Source: Patella vulgata
Taxonomy: Eukaryota > Mollusca > Gastropoda > Patellidae
Assembly (NCBI RefSeq): GCF_932274485.2
Contig: NC_065883.2
Coordinates: 72,471,339 to 72,535,338, forward strand
Direction: 5' to 3'
DNA: 64,000 nt
Shown here: in pieces, positions 26,201 through 41,200 of the stretch
Layout of the letters: every line of letters begins with the position of its first letter
Numbering within the stretch: position 1 is the first letter of the stretch
Position numbers and translations under genes: made by a program
The notes under the pieces: generated by a model
Seen by the model: only the letters and a program-made list of their open reading frames with translations
Told to the model about the DNA's origin: nothing
The model's database searches: none

Positions 26201-29200
26201 TTCCCCACTGATAAAGACCTCTACGCGCATGCGAATTATTGAAATAAAATTGAACCATATGTTAGTCCTGAAATTATCTAGTTTGTGTCGATGGACGTTA
26301 AACCCCATTTCTTTCTCAATATTATTATTTCGTAACCATATTAGGAGGGAGAAGAATTGATGAAGAACAAACCTGAGATGAGAGAACAGATCGGACCAAT
26401 GTTACAAGAAATAGACAGCCAATGGGAGAATCTGGAAGGTACCACCAAAGCCAAGGGAGAGAAACTATTCGATGCCAATAGATCGGTGCTCTACACCCAG
26501 AGTTGCGATGATGTCGATGGATGGATTAACACCATTGAGTCGCAAGTTATCACATCAGAAGACTTTGGTAAAGATCTTACCACAGTTAACCTTTTGGTTC
26601 AGAAACAAAATGTAAGTAAAAAGTTATCGTTCATGATAAACATTTTATTGTGATAGTTGGTCAAACTACATTTGTAATTGTAAATAATGTTTTTTAGTAA
26701 TCTGATGCAGGACAGAGGGGCTGACTAGGACAGGTGTCTAGTCGTTCAGATGGCACGAAAAACCAAGGTCCCGTGTACACAGGCAAAATTTTCCTTATAG
26801 CCCACTGTATGGCGTATGCCCGTCTTCATTAGCCCAGTTCGGAGCAGAATAGTAGGACGTTAAACCCCATTTCATTTGATAGTAATCCTTTATATGGTAC
26901 ATCAATACGAGGTTCTCTGTGTGCTTTTGAAAGAACCTTTGGCAACTGGAATACAATATAAGAGTGGGCTGTAGCGTCGCTGTCCCTGTAAAATCTCCCT
27001 CATAGCACACTGTATTATCCTGTAAAGTTCATTCAATTTGTGTATTATTAAAACTTTATTAATTGACCTGGGTTTCTGATAAAATATTTGATAAAAAGTT
27101 CATTAAAACTGTGTATTATTTTAGATGATGGAGAATGAGATGAAAATAAAAGAACAACAAGTACAGGAATTAGAATCTCAGGCCGTTCATTTAAAACGAT
27201 TAGAACCCGACAGAGAAGCCGAGATAGAGGCTCGTAAAGCTCTTGTTGCAGAAAGGTAAGAAAGTCTTGACTGTTAATAAATAACTGAATCCTCAAAATG
27301 AAAACATATCTTTAGAGATAGATTTTGTAAGATTTAGATAAAGAGCTGATCGTTCTTGTTATAATTCATCCCCTTGTCAGTGGTGTAGAACAGAGGGCCT
27401 GACAAGGACAGCTGTCTAGTCCTTCGGATGAGACGAAAAACCGAGGTCCCGTGTATACATTGGAATGCACGTAAAAGATCCCTTGGCAGTTGGAATTCGA
27501 TATAAGAGTAGGCGATAGTGCCGCTGCCCGGGCAAAATTTCCCTCATAGCACACTGTATGGTGTATGCCCGTCTTCATTAGCCCAGTATAGGAGCAGAAC
27601 AGTAGGACGTTAAACCCCATAATTCAAAAACAGATATTTAGAAATTGATATATTAAAAATTTCAATCAAATTACATCGTTCTGAGTGAAGTTATGGGTGT
27701 TTGAAGTTTTGACAACAAGTCTTGCTTAACAATTTAAAATTCCACGTTGCCATGGATACTATATATGGTATGGTAGAAAATATATAAGTAATGTTTTGAT
27801 TTTATTTTTTTACAGATTCGCCAAAATCCAGAGACCTTTAGTCCAGAGACGAAATCAACTGGAGAAGGTGAAGAGAATTCATCAGTTTATGCGTGATATC
27901 GAGGATGAGAAATTATGGATAGAAGAAAAGAAACCATTGGCTGATTCTACTAACTATGGAAACAGTCTACTGAGCGTGCAACTGCTGATCAAGAAAAATC
28001 AAGTACGCTATAAATTTATATATAATTTGAAATATGTTAGATCATAAGGTCTGTCATTGAGTCAAGTGGCATGGTTCCAATCCCAATTTTGTATGTTACA
28101 AGGAGTAGGGTTACCTACCCAACCTTGTGAGTTTTCTCTTGGTCTTGCGGTTCCTGCCACTGCTGTTGTTTCAGTCCCAATCTTATATGTGACAAGGTGT
28201 AATGTCACCTGCCCTCTGGTTTCCTGCTACAGCTGAATACCCCTACCAGCAAGTGAATTATTGAAACAAAATTGAACCACATGTTTTTCCCAAAATAATT
28301 TATTACGTGTAAATTAATAGATCTGTTGAAAGAATGATAATATGCCATCTATAAATCTATAAATTGATACATCAGAGAAATAATCCATTGAAGATGGGAA
28401 TTCTAATTAGAAACACTGTAAGCTACCCACTGCATCCAAATTCCAAAATGACTCTAGTTAACTGCATAGAAGTTGCAAGACCTTCTGCTTTCAGACATGT
28501 TTTTTTTTTTAATTACCCTATATAAACTGCGCGCACCATTTTACTTGGGTTACAACCAAGTGTAGCTCAAATTAGCTTATTTTCTAAAAATGCTTTTATC
28601 TGAGCTAATATAGATCAAATAAACAAAAAATTCTTAGAATTTAAAGGCAACTGAACCATTATATATAAATGTCCATTTCTTGAGCGCCAAATCCATCCAA
28701 AGGCATGCTCAAAGCGCTTTTAAAAACAATAAACTTATATACATGTCTGTTCAAAAATTTAGTTTACATAAGATTTTTTGAACAAGTGAGTTTTTAATTG
28801 GGATTTGAAACTTGTAACTCATCAGTGTATTTATTTATTTTAGACGCTACAGAGAGAAATCGAGAATCACGAACCTCGTATACGATCGGTGTGTGATATC
28901 GGCCAGGAATTAATCGATGAAGAACATCCACAATCTGAAGAATTTTCTGGTTTAATGAACGACTTAGTACAAAGATGGCAGGAATTGAAGGATTCTGTTG
29001 ATGCTAGACGTGACCGATTACAACTTTCAGAAACAGCACAACAAGTAAGATGTTTTATCAGTTTGTCAAACGGCCATGTTCAGGGGTAAAAAATGAGCTC
29101 CTGTGTATATCAAGACCATTGGAAATCAAAGAGGGCACTGCCCAGCCAAACTTTCTGTTACAGTCCCTCTTCATTAGCCCGATTAGCTGATTAGTCCGAT

Positions 29201-32200
29201 TAGCCGATTAGTCCAGAAAAGTTCTGAAATCATTTATCATGAATGTTCAGCATACACCACCTGATGCCATTTATGTTGAGGTCTGGAGGTCAGGTGTTCG
29301 ATCCCTGTATTGACCAAGAAAGTTCATTGGAATTTTCCGCCATGGTTTCGCCTTGTCAGTGGTGCAGAAGGGAGGACCTGACAAGAACAGCTGTCTAGTC
29401 GTTCGGATGGGACCAAAAAATAGGTCCTGTGTATACATTGGCGTGCACATAAAAGATCCCTTGGCAGTTTGAATTTGATATAAGAGTAGGCCGTAGTGAT
29501 GCTGTCCGGGCAAAATTTCCCTCATAGCACACTGTATGACGTATGCCTGTCTTCATTAGCCCGGTCGGAGCAGAACAGTAGGACGTTAACCTCCATTTCA
29601 TTTATATCAGTCTTTACCTCAGAATGTTGGAACTAGCCTATGAAATTTGCTAGACAAATTAATGTTTATTTTTTTACAGAAAATTCATGCATGAATTTGC
29701 TAGACAAATTAATGTGTATTCTTTTACAGAAAATTCATGCATGAATAAAAGAATTCAAAAACAAATTTATTTCATTGCAACTTATTTTTTATTTCTAGTA
29801 CTACTTCGATGCCAATGAGGCCGAGTCGTGGATGAGTGAACAAGAGTTGTATATGATGGGAGAAGATCGAGCCAAGGATGAGACGGGATCAGAGAATATG
29901 ATGAAGAAACATCAAGTATTAGAAAACGCTGTCGATGATTACGCTGATGTTGTTCGACAGTTGGGTGAACGAAGTAGAAACTTAATAGAAACGGAACATC
30001 CTGATTGGTATGCTGTTTACATATTATCTTCCATATTACCTGACCTTGACCTGGAGATTTATGACTGGGTTAAAACAAGATTTCGACATAAATCGACTCT
30101 TGTTGGCGTTGAAATATATGACCCTCATATTTTTATATTTACTGTTTTTCTTTTCTTGTGACTGATAGATTAAAGATACATTATGGGAAAGGAGATAAAG
30201 AGCTGGCAGTTCTCACTATAATAGTTAAAAACTAGATAATGTAAATGGAATTTGCTGAAAATTTCAGTCAAATTGATCCACTCTGAACTGAGAATTTAGC
30301 ACTTGCATTTTGGGCCTAGCCTCGATCATCATTACTAAAACAAAGTCAGTTTAACCTGATATTAGAATAGATTGGACTAGAATGGGTCCCTATTGAGGTG
30401 ACCATGTTCATCATGACATAAGAATCTTTTATAGAAATGATTTCATTATAATAACAGCAAAGAAATCAAATTCAAACAGGATTTATTATGGAGCTATTTA
30501 ATTTAATCCTAAACAATTTCATTTTTCAGTGACCAAGTTGCCCTTCGACAATCTCAGATCGATAAATTATACGCTGGTTTACGAGATTTAGCCAACGAGC
30601 GTAGAGGTAAATTAGGAGAAGTTTTAAAATTATATTCCTTACATCGGGAGATTGAAGATTTATTACAGTGGATTGCAGAAAAATCTGTACATGCTGGTTC
30701 TAATGATCCAGGTCAAGATTTTGAACATGTCACAGTAAGTATTATATTGTAATAGATGTTGGATCTTACTACATAGATTTACAGAACATATATAGGGATA
30801 CTCAATTGAATTTTATGGAATTTAATTCTCGCAATCCATGGAGATGTGGCAATCAAGTGAACACAATGATTTCGGCCAACCAGGCATGAGTCTACTCAAT
30901 AGTGGTTTAATGTATACATGTAAAAACATAGTCTGTCATTGAGTCAACTGGCGTGGGTTCGACTGCCCACTTGTACATGACAAGAAGTAGAATCGCCTGT
31001 CCAACCTCGTGAGTTTTCCCTGGGTCTTCTGGTTTCCTCCCACTGCTAAAGATCCCTACACGCAAACGAATTATTGAAATAAAATTGAACCATGTTAGTC
31101 CTGAAATGACCTAGTTTGTATCAAATGGACGAAAAAAACAAAGTCCATCCTTGTACCCATTTGCATGCATGTTAAAGATCCCTTGATTATAAGAATTTGA
31201 CGAAGAGTAGGCGAATCGCTGCTGCCTTGGCAAAATTTCACTGTTTTCAATAAACCTATTGATGCCAGCATTATGATGTTAATTTCATTTTTTTTAATTT
31301 CAGTTATTAAAAGAACGATTCCGAGAATGGGCTCGTGAGACAGAAGCACAAGGTAAAGACAAAGTGTCCGCTAATAATGAGGAATGTGACCAATTAATGC
31401 TGGCCGATCATTCGGATTCGGCTACGATAGCAGAATACAAAGATCAGGTGAACGAAGCATGGACCGATTTATTGGAATTAATCGACACAAGAACGCAGAT
31501 GTTACAGGCATCATGGGAATTACATAAATACTGCTCAGATTGTAAAGATACGTTAGAAAATATTTATGTAAGTATAAAATCGTTGTTATTTCTATGAAAT
31601 GGAGATTTATTGCTTTAGATTTTATTCTGATCATTTATAGAAATAACATATCCGATCAGTTGAGTTCAAAATTATTAATTTGACAGAAATCATTTAGCAC
31701 CTTTACACAAAATATTTAGTTGAACTATTCAATACATTTAGTTTCCATTGTCTATTTTGGAACTAGTATAGCAAGAAAGGTCAGCCGTAAATGTACACTA
31801 CCATGTACAGTCCCAGGGCTGTAATAATACAGGTTTCACTCAAAATGAAAAAAAAAAAAAACTCACAAAAAGAGAGATATCTTGAAAGAAGGGGGAATAT
31901 TACCCAAATATTGTATCATTCTAGTGCACGTCATGATTGGCTATGTGCTACAAGAAATTGCAATGTTTTCTTCGCATTCTCCGGTTTCCTCCCAATGCTA
32001 AAGCCCCCTACTCGCAAGCGAATTATTGAAATAAAATTGAACCATGTGTTATTCCAGAAATGACATAGTTTGTGTCAAGTGGACATTAAACCCCATTTCT
32101 CTCTCTCTCTCTCCCTGTATCTGAATCTTACATAATATATCTTTAAATTGTTTGCTGTTTTGTTTATTAACTGTTTTAACTTTCTTCAGGAAAAACAACA

Positions 32201-35200
32201 CCAAATACCAGAAGAACTTGGTAGAGATGCTCAGAGTGTTGCCGCTCTACAGAGGAAACATGCCAACTTTGAAAATGATTTAGTCACGTTAGGTCACCAG
32301 GTGGGTACTCAATCTTTTATGGTTTATTTACTTATTAAATAAGATCGATAATCTGTCAGCCATGACGGATGTATTTCGTAGTTTAAGTCTGTATTTTAGA
32401 ACAGTTTTACCAAATAGCTTGTCATTCCAGCAGGGTCACTATTGATAACTATGGATTTTATAGTATATTTATCTTTTCATGCCTTGTTTAGATTTCGGGG
32501 GGTTGGATGGCCGAATGGTTAGCAAGTGCGTGCTATATCTTAAGGCCTGTCAATTGGTTTCTAATCCCCGGTTGTACGTGACAAGGAGTAGGGTCGCCTT
32601 GTTTTTTTTCTCCGGGTTTCCTCCCACTGCTAAAGACCCCTACACTCAAGCGAATTATTGAAATAAAACTAAACCATAGGTTAGTTCCCAAATGACCTAG
32701 TTTGTGTCAAGTGGACGTTAAACCCCATTTCTCTCTCTCTCTCTCTCTCTCTCTGTTTAGATTTGATTTAAATTAGTTAGTGATTCATTAAAATCCAATC
32801 CTTGTCGTCACTAGGTTGAAGCTATTCAAACAGAATCCTACAGATTACAATCCGCGTATGCTGGAGAACGAGCTCAGGATATACAACAACGTGAAGCTGA
32901 GGTGATTGAAGCGTGGAGAAATCTACATATAACAGTTGAACGAAGACGCATGCAACTCGCAGACTCTAGTGATCTTTATAAATTCTTCCTGATGGCTCAC
33001 GACCTGAGATTGTGGATGGATGATATCCAGAGACAGATGAATACACAAGAAAAACCAAGGTATGTTGTCGTTTCACAATTCTGTTTTATTTGTAAACATT
33101 CATATTATTTCAGAATTTTCTGTCACCAGATCTTTAACAGTTGGAGTGAATACAGACTGGATTTATAAAGATAATGTGTGTTTTTTATAGCAACACTTAG
33201 AATGTAGGGGATCATTGCGGTCAAGAATCATAGGTTCCAATTCTAAGGGAATCAATGTCTGGCCGAAATAGAATAATTTGTTTTATTCATTTATATATTT
33301 GTTGTTCGGATGGGACAAAACACGATGTTATCTGTACACTTTGGCGTGTACATAAAAGAAACTATTACAGTTGGAATTTTAGTTGCCTCTGTTCAGGCAA
33401 AATTTCCCTCAGCACACTGTATGGCAAATGCCCAACTTCATTAGCAAAGTCTGAGCAGCACAGTAGGATGTTAAACCCCATTTCATTTATATATATGTTG
33501 TTTATTTAACAGAGATGTATCTGGTGTAGAATTATTAATGAACAATCATCAGAGTTTGAAAGCTGAGATCGACGCTAGAGAAGAGAATTTTGCTATCTGT
33601 ATTAATCTGGGTCGTGATTTGTTATCTAGAAAACACTACAGATCAGAGGAGGTAGGAATACAACTCATAAATATTCATAAGTAGAAACACAGTTTGTATG
33701 GAAAACAATCACTGGTTAAACTTGTTAACTCATGAAAGCCGTGCTATAAATATAACTTAATGGGGCTTTTAAGAATCAAATTGAATCCAAGCAAGGAGAT
33801 TTTCTACCGTTTTGTTTTCGTAGTGGAATGAATATATTTTAGCATGTATTAAACCATGAAATATTAGATACTAGAAGGATACCCAGCTTTACAGGGGGCC
33901 CAAAGCCCGGGGGTCAGACCAATACCACCAGGCCTGTGTTTCAATCTGGGGGACAGCCCTAGTGTAGCCGCCAACCCTAAACAAACAGACTGACAGACAA
34001 ACGACAGTCACAAATATTAGTATAGATTGACTGAATTATGTTCGAACGGGATCAGCGTCTTTAAGAGGCCTGATGCTTATATCTGTTAGAACAATGACTC
34101 AAGCTAGAACTTTATTTGATCTTCATGGATTTGAAATATTTTATTTTCGTCTTCTAGGTACGAGAGAAATTGATTCAACTAACACTCCAGAGATTGGACA
34201 TGACCGAACAATGGAGTGACAGATGGGAACATTTACAACTGATCCTCGAAGTCTATCAGTTCGCTCGGGATGCTTCTGTAGCAGAAACATGGTTGATGGC
34301 TCAAGATCCTTACTTAAACAACCAAGATCTGGGAGAAACATTAGATGCTGTTGAAACACTCATCAAAAAACACGAGGCTTTTGAAAAATCAGCTGCTACA
34401 CAAGAAGAAAGATTCGCAGCTTTAGAAAAATTAACAACCGTAAGTATTTTCTCTTATTTGTATCGATGTAACAGATCATTCAAATCGAACATGGTCCCTG
34501 TCATCTTATAAAAGGGAAGTCATGGAAATCTTGTCGATCAAATAGAATGTGGTCCCTTTCATCTTATTAAGAGGAAATAGTGCAGATCTTGTTGATCAAA
34601 TTGAATGTGGTCCCTCTTATCTTGTAAAAGGGAAGTAGTGGAAATCTTGTTAATCAAATCGGACATGGTCTCTCTCATCTTGTAAAAGGGAAGTAGTGGA
34701 AATCTTGTTAATCAAATCGTACATGGTCCCTCTCATCTTGTAAAAGGGAAGTCATGGAAATCTTGTTGATAAAATCGTACATGGTCCCTCTCATCTTGTA
34801 AAAGGGAAGTAGTGGAAATCTTGTTAATCAAATCGGACATGGTCCCTCTCATTTTATAAAATGGAAGTCATGAAAATCTTGTTAATCAAATCGGACATGG
34901 TCCCTCTCATTTTATAAAAGGGAAGTAGTGGAAATCTTGTAAATCATAAAGGTTGGTTGGATGGTCAAGTAATCTAACACTTAGATCATAAGGTCTGTCA
35001 CTGAATCAAATGAGTAGGATGTTAAACCTTATTTCATTTCTGAGTCAAGTGATGTGGTTTCAATCCAAAACTTGTACGTGACGAGGAGTAGGGTCGTTTC
35101 CCAAACTCATTATTTTCCTAATGCTGCTAGAGACCCCTCCCTATATATGAGCGAATTTAGAAATAACCTTGTACCGTATTTCCGATTATTACTATTAGTC

Positions 35201-38200
35201 TCAAAATGACTTGGTTTGTGTCGAGTGGCCGTTAAACCCATCTCTCTTTGTAGTTTTAAGCTTGCAAGATCTCACTGAAGAAACATGCATGAAAATATTA
35301 CCATAAAACATTAATAAATATTCATTTACTTCGTCACGTTGAATTAATTTGTTGTATTTTCAGTTTGAATTAAAAGATAGAGAAAAGAGAAAGCAAGAAG
35401 AATATAATAAAGCACATCCTGAAGAAGTGGCTAGAAATAAGGAAGCCGAAAGACGACAATATATCCAGGAATTCTTACCACCGCCAGAACCTACGTAAGT
35501 TTCACAATTATAACACATTGAGGGGGGGTGGATGGCTGAATGGTCTGTCATTGAGTCAACTGACCTAGTTTCGATTTCCCGGTTGTACGTGACAAGGTGT
35601 AGGGTCGTCTGTCCAACCTCGTGGGTTTTCTCCGGGTGTTCCCGTTTCCTCCGACTGCTAAAGACCCCTACACGCAAGCAAATTATTGAAATATTATTGA
35701 GTGGACGTTAAACCCCATTTTTCTCTCCCCTTTAAATAAATATTTTGACTTGTTACAGGCCAGAACCAGAACCTGTACGTGAATTATCAGCAGAAGGTTT
35801 ATCTGTTTCTACTGAACGAGGAACTGGAGATGATGGCGCTATGACCAGCAGCGGAGAAAAGGAAGCAGAATTAACGCCAGGTAATGTCCACATCCATTTT
35901 TTCCATCTCGTTAAATGTTGTAAAAATCTTCAGATCCATTCTATATTCAAAAGATGGGAATATTTTGAAAATGGAGTCTTTATCTCGTCTTTAGATATAG
36001 ACGGAATCTGATAATAAAGTGGCATGTAGTTTCAGCATGGAGTCCATCTTTGTCTAAAGTCGAGTAAAACAGTCTTTTTGAATCTAATAATTAATTTATT
36101 GTTATATATTTATTTATTTATTTTTTTTTTCATTTATCATAATTTCATAGTCATTCATAACTAATTGATCATGGCTTTGGTTGAATTAACAAAATTTGCT
36201 TTCTTCATGTAAATATATTAAATATTAAAATCAACGGATTAACCAAACATATTTTTTTATTTCATTACGGTCATTCACAACTAATGATCATGGCTTTATT
36301 TAACTAAATATGCTTCCATCATGAAATAACATGGTCAACTGCTACTTATCCAAATATATTTTCATTGTAATTTTTTATCACTTTATACTTAAAGAATGAA
36401 TTAATGTCATTTATCGTATAAATAAGTTACCATACCTTTATTCATACTTGATTAAAATATCAATTAAAAAAAAAATAGGACAGTGTAATGTGAAAGAAAA
36501 GAGTAAATGTCTGTGAGGACAGAAAAAATAAGAACATAATTTCAGGCGAGAAAAGAAAATTACAATTACACTATGTATCTTTAAGAGTAACTACTAAGCA
36601 TTTGATAAATACACCATGCATCTATATGAGTAACAAATACACACTGTATCTTTTGTTTGAGTAACAAATACATGCTATTTATCTTGTGTCAGAGTAGCAA
36701 ATACACACTCGGTATCTCTTTTAGTAACAAATACACCATGCATCTATATGGGTAACAAATACACACTGTATCTTTGTGAGAGTAACAAGTACGCACAGCA
36801 TCTTTTGTTTGAGTAACAAATACACATTACTTATCTTGTGTAAGAGTAACAAATAAACACTTGGTATCTTTTTTTGGAGTAATAAATACACCATGTGTCT
36901 TTTGTAAGAGTAACAAATGCACACTAAGTTTTTTTTGTGAGGGTAACAATTACACACCATATATCTATATGCTTATCAGAGTTATAATTACAAAATGTGT
37001 TTTGTGGGAAGTAACAAATGTGTTATGTATAGCTATAAGAGTAACAATTACAAAATGTGCATCAGGGAAAGTAACAAATGTGTTATGTATAGCTACAAGA
37101 GTAACAATTACAAAGTCATATAGTAATTATAATTATACACTTCATCTTTCTAAGTAACAAAACAATGGTGTGTTTAAAATGATGTATCAGGTTCATCATA
37201 TTCATCATGCTAACAATTTTAATTTCGCTTTCATTGCTTGTGTTTTATTTCCTTCCTGTGCTTTCTGTGATGTTACTATAGGAACCAGCAAGGAAAAACC
37301 TCAAACAAAACGTAAGCTATATATGGACGTAATAAATGTTGTGCCATTAGATCTAGACCAGTACATTATATTTTCTGTTTTTATATATATATATTGTTAA
37401 ACCAAGGGCAGATAACTGCTCTAGCTTTTCTTATAAATCATTGGAAATTTGCGTTGTACAGGTGCGCTAGTTGATATATACATGTTTATAGTGAGGGCAT
37501 GTCTTAATAACGCTTGCATTTTATTTGATATATTTTATCCATGTCCATGCTGATTTGATCATCCCAAGGATTTGCGCCTATATACTATAATCGGTATCAT
37601 CTGTTTTTCAAGATAATCGGGGCTTGTTTTGTATTGGCTTTATTGATGGATTGTTATTAACCTCATACAGCCCTACGATTACGCAACCGATATGTTTTGA
37701 GTTTTCGGTGGTTATATTTGTTGAATGGATTGACTGGTTTGTGTTAAATTTAGCTTTTGGAGGTTTGATAATGGTGTGGTATTTGGGCTCAGATTTTTAC
37801 CCTAAAGGCCTATTTGCATTGTTTTAATACCGGTAGCCTGAAACTTAGAATAGTGGTCGAGAACGGTTAGCTTGAATAAACCATTGATTTGTGTTGCTGT
37901 AGCATTATTATAGTTTAAAACCTTTGAGCAAGTATTGGGGTCACGCTAGATTTTGACACAAGAAATCAGATTATAATTTTTGCATCCTCCAAATAGTGTT
38001 CAGGCTCTGTTTGAACTTTGATGGTTAAATGACAGATCAAGAAACTGTTGAGCTAAATATATATAACATGTCTGCCTGCGGCTGCTAACTAACACAAATT
38101 CATGTTCATTTGTTTTGTTTTGTTTGTTCGTAATCATGTCATTTACTAACCATATTTTAAATATCATCTTCATTTTATACAAATACACTGGCTTTTGTTG

Positions 38201-41200
38201 AAAATAAAAAAACTTGCACTGTAATCAAGGTATCATTTAATCTTGTGTATTTAGCACTAATATTTGTTTAAACATTCGTAAAAATCATTTAAAATCATCT
38301 AATTTGTACATGTGTCCAGTTTAAAGCTGACTGATTAATTTTGATAAAGAGTGTCCAATTACAAGTATTTAATTTCCTGACCACTGTTCAAAAATTAATC
38401 ATTATACTCAATTGGGTTGTTTATTTTTTAACAGTGATCAAGAAATTAAATACATGTAAATTTGACACTCTTTATCAAAACTGAATGGTCAGCTTTAAGC
38501 AGGACACAAGTACAAATTAAATGAATTTCAGTGATTTTAAATGATTTTTACGAATTAAGGATTTGATATTGAATGAAATTAGGGCTAGATACACAAGATT
38601 AAATGATACCCGGATTACAGTGTTGTCTTCATTGTTCTTTAAAAGAAAATAATTTGGAGTCCATATAAAAGTTGACATGAATTGTTCCTGGACCATCCAG
38701 TGGATGAATGTTGCAAAATTTATATGAAATGAAACTGTGCTTAATGTCAGACTGTTCTGCGCCAACCTGGCTAAAAAAGACGGTGCAAATTAAATTTTAT
38801 AACCATCAAGAAAAGATGAAAATGGTAGCTTTTATATTTTTACAAATGTCACTGTATTTGTTATCATGTTTTCCATCACTTCAATTATATCTGTTCAGGC
38901 TAAAATCTATATTTAGCATCTGTTCAGACCTAAATCTATATTTAGCATCTGTTCAGACTAAATTCTATATTTAGCATCTGTTCAGAACTTCAGACTAATC
39001 ATTGGTTTAGACTAAAAATTTATATTTAGCATCTGTTCAAACTATCTATATTTATATATTTAGCATCGGTTCAAACTAATATTTAGCATCGGTTCATCTC
39101 ATTCATCCATTTTTTTTATTTTTTTATTTTTTTTTTAAATTGAATTTGAGCTATTTTTTGATAGTGAATTGTTTAAGAATAGTGTATGTATGTTTGTAGT
39201 AAATGATAAATGTTAGATAGAATTAGTCCTTTAATTTATACATATTTGTGAATTTTAATGAAATAACCCTAATTAGATTTAGTTTATTCTTCTTCAAGGC
39301 ATTTTCAACTTTAAATAAATCTGGTTATTTACAGAATCTTTTTCAAGTTGAAAATCTCTTTTCTTATATAACACTTTTAATTAATGTTTTGGGATGGATA
39401 AATAAATTTTTAAAAAAAAACAGGGATTTTTGCATGTGTAATAAAATCATTGATTTTAATTTAAACAGATAATAACATATTTATTAAAGTGGTTTTAACA
39501 TAATTTGATGGGTTATTAAAAGTGTTATATTAGAATTTGTAATGTTGTTTATTAAAGGGAAATTCTTACTCTATAATAAAAGGGCTGAACGGTAAAAACT
39601 TTTAACCAATGTCCAATATGTCCTATTTCTAGATTAATTGAATACAAAGCAAAGTAGCAATATTAATTTATAAAAAAATAAACGCGTCTAGTATCTTGGA
39701 GATACATGTATTACAATCTACCAACTTATTGCTTCTAACAAATCCCCACTTTTGTCAAAAATAATGTTTGAAAACGCTGATTCTTAATTGGTTGACAAGC
39801 AAAATAACATTTCTCCACCGTTGGCGAAAATGACAATAAAATTATTCTGATTTATAGATTTATTGAGAGCCACAGTGGCTAAGTGGGAAAGACGCTGGCT
39901 CACTAACCTGGAGGTCTCGGGTTCGCTCGAAATCAGATTTATTATTTCTGAAGAAATTCAAGAATCGTTAAAAGTAAACCTGATCACATTGGGAATCATG
40001 AAACACTGCCTATAACTTTTCAAAATATTATGACTAATTTTTGCGATGGAGTAGGGGGGGTTGGATGGCCGAATTGTTAGCATGTGCGTGCTGTATCATA
40101 AGGTCTGTCATTGAGTCAGCTGGCGGGTTTTGGATTGCCCGGTTGTACGTGACAAGGTGTAGAGTCGCCTGTCCAACCTCATGGGTTTTCTCTGGGCCCT
40201 CTGGTTTCCTCCCACTGCTTAGACCCCTACGCGCATTAGGTCTGTCATTGAGTCAACTGGCGTGGTTTCAATTTCCCGGATAGGGTCCTCTGGTTTCCTC
40301 CCACTGATAAAGACCCCTACGCGCAATTATTGAAATAAAATTGAACCATATGTTAGGTCCGAAATGACCAAGTTTGTGTCGAGTAGATGTTAAACCACAT
40401 CTCTCTCTCTCTCTCTGGCCCAGGATGGAGTAAGAATTTGTCTTTAAAATGTTGTTTGTTGTTGTTTTACTTGATGTTAAGCATGTTATTGTTTTGCATG
40501 TTGTTTGTGCTCTTATAACAGAAATGGACAGAGATGTGTCGACACCCAAGTCAGCACCAAAACGAGAACAATTATCACCGTTGTCGTCACCTGAATCGCC
40601 GGCTGCATTCTCGCCGTCACCTAAAGCATCTCCACGATCACAATCCAGTAGGTTTTAATTCTAGGTTTATTTAATATGACTTCGAGCATCTCCACGAATA
40701 TAATCCAGTCGGTTTGAATTTCAGATTATTTAAATACAATTCAAGCTTTCATTCGTTGGGTAAATATAGATCAAATATAACTAAGGAAATACGACAAGTC
40801 CTGAAAGAAATAGTAGTTTTAACAGTATATAGTGCCAACAATTCAAAGGCAAAGGGGAGTAACTCTCAGTCGGACATTATTATTTCATTGTGCTGATTTA
40901 ATATAATCTATTGCATGGATTTAGATCCTCCTTAGTTCTGTTCCAGAAATATTCTCGGCTTGGACTGAAAATAAGATTCACAATGTTTCCAAGTCTAGTT
41001 TTCATTTGTCAAAAGAGTGGTGCCTGCGGTGCATGTAAACAAAGCCTTGGCTGTTGGAATTCGAAGAAGAGTAGGTGGAAGCTCTACCGCCTGGGCAAAA
41101 TTCTCTCCCTTGCATTAAACTCTTCCCCATTGTTGACCGAAGTATTGCCATAACAAAACTTTGAACCCATTCATATTGCCAAGAACTGGTAACTGACTGT

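Larger units (their letters stand above)
37312..40521. other. Intron a37-a38
   Basis: Contains a 406-bp foldback element (38217-38622), a ~30-bp tandem array (38885-39105) and a SINE-A (40058-40415). The rest is AT-rich with no exon found. Confidence 0.6.

Noticed and set aside
28682-28725. Short inverted motif TGAGCGCC...AAAGCGCTTTT
   Set aside because: Imperfect and short; not distinguishable from chance in AT-rich DNA.
33880-34020. GC-richer stretch with GGGGGCCCAAAGCCCGGGGG
   Set aside because: Looks like a degraded repeat end with small inverted motifs, but no partner copy or borders were found here, so no family is claimed.
34481-34945. CRISPR-like regular repeats
   Set aside because: Units are contiguous with no unique spacers, in a eukaryotic intron; a plain tandem array.
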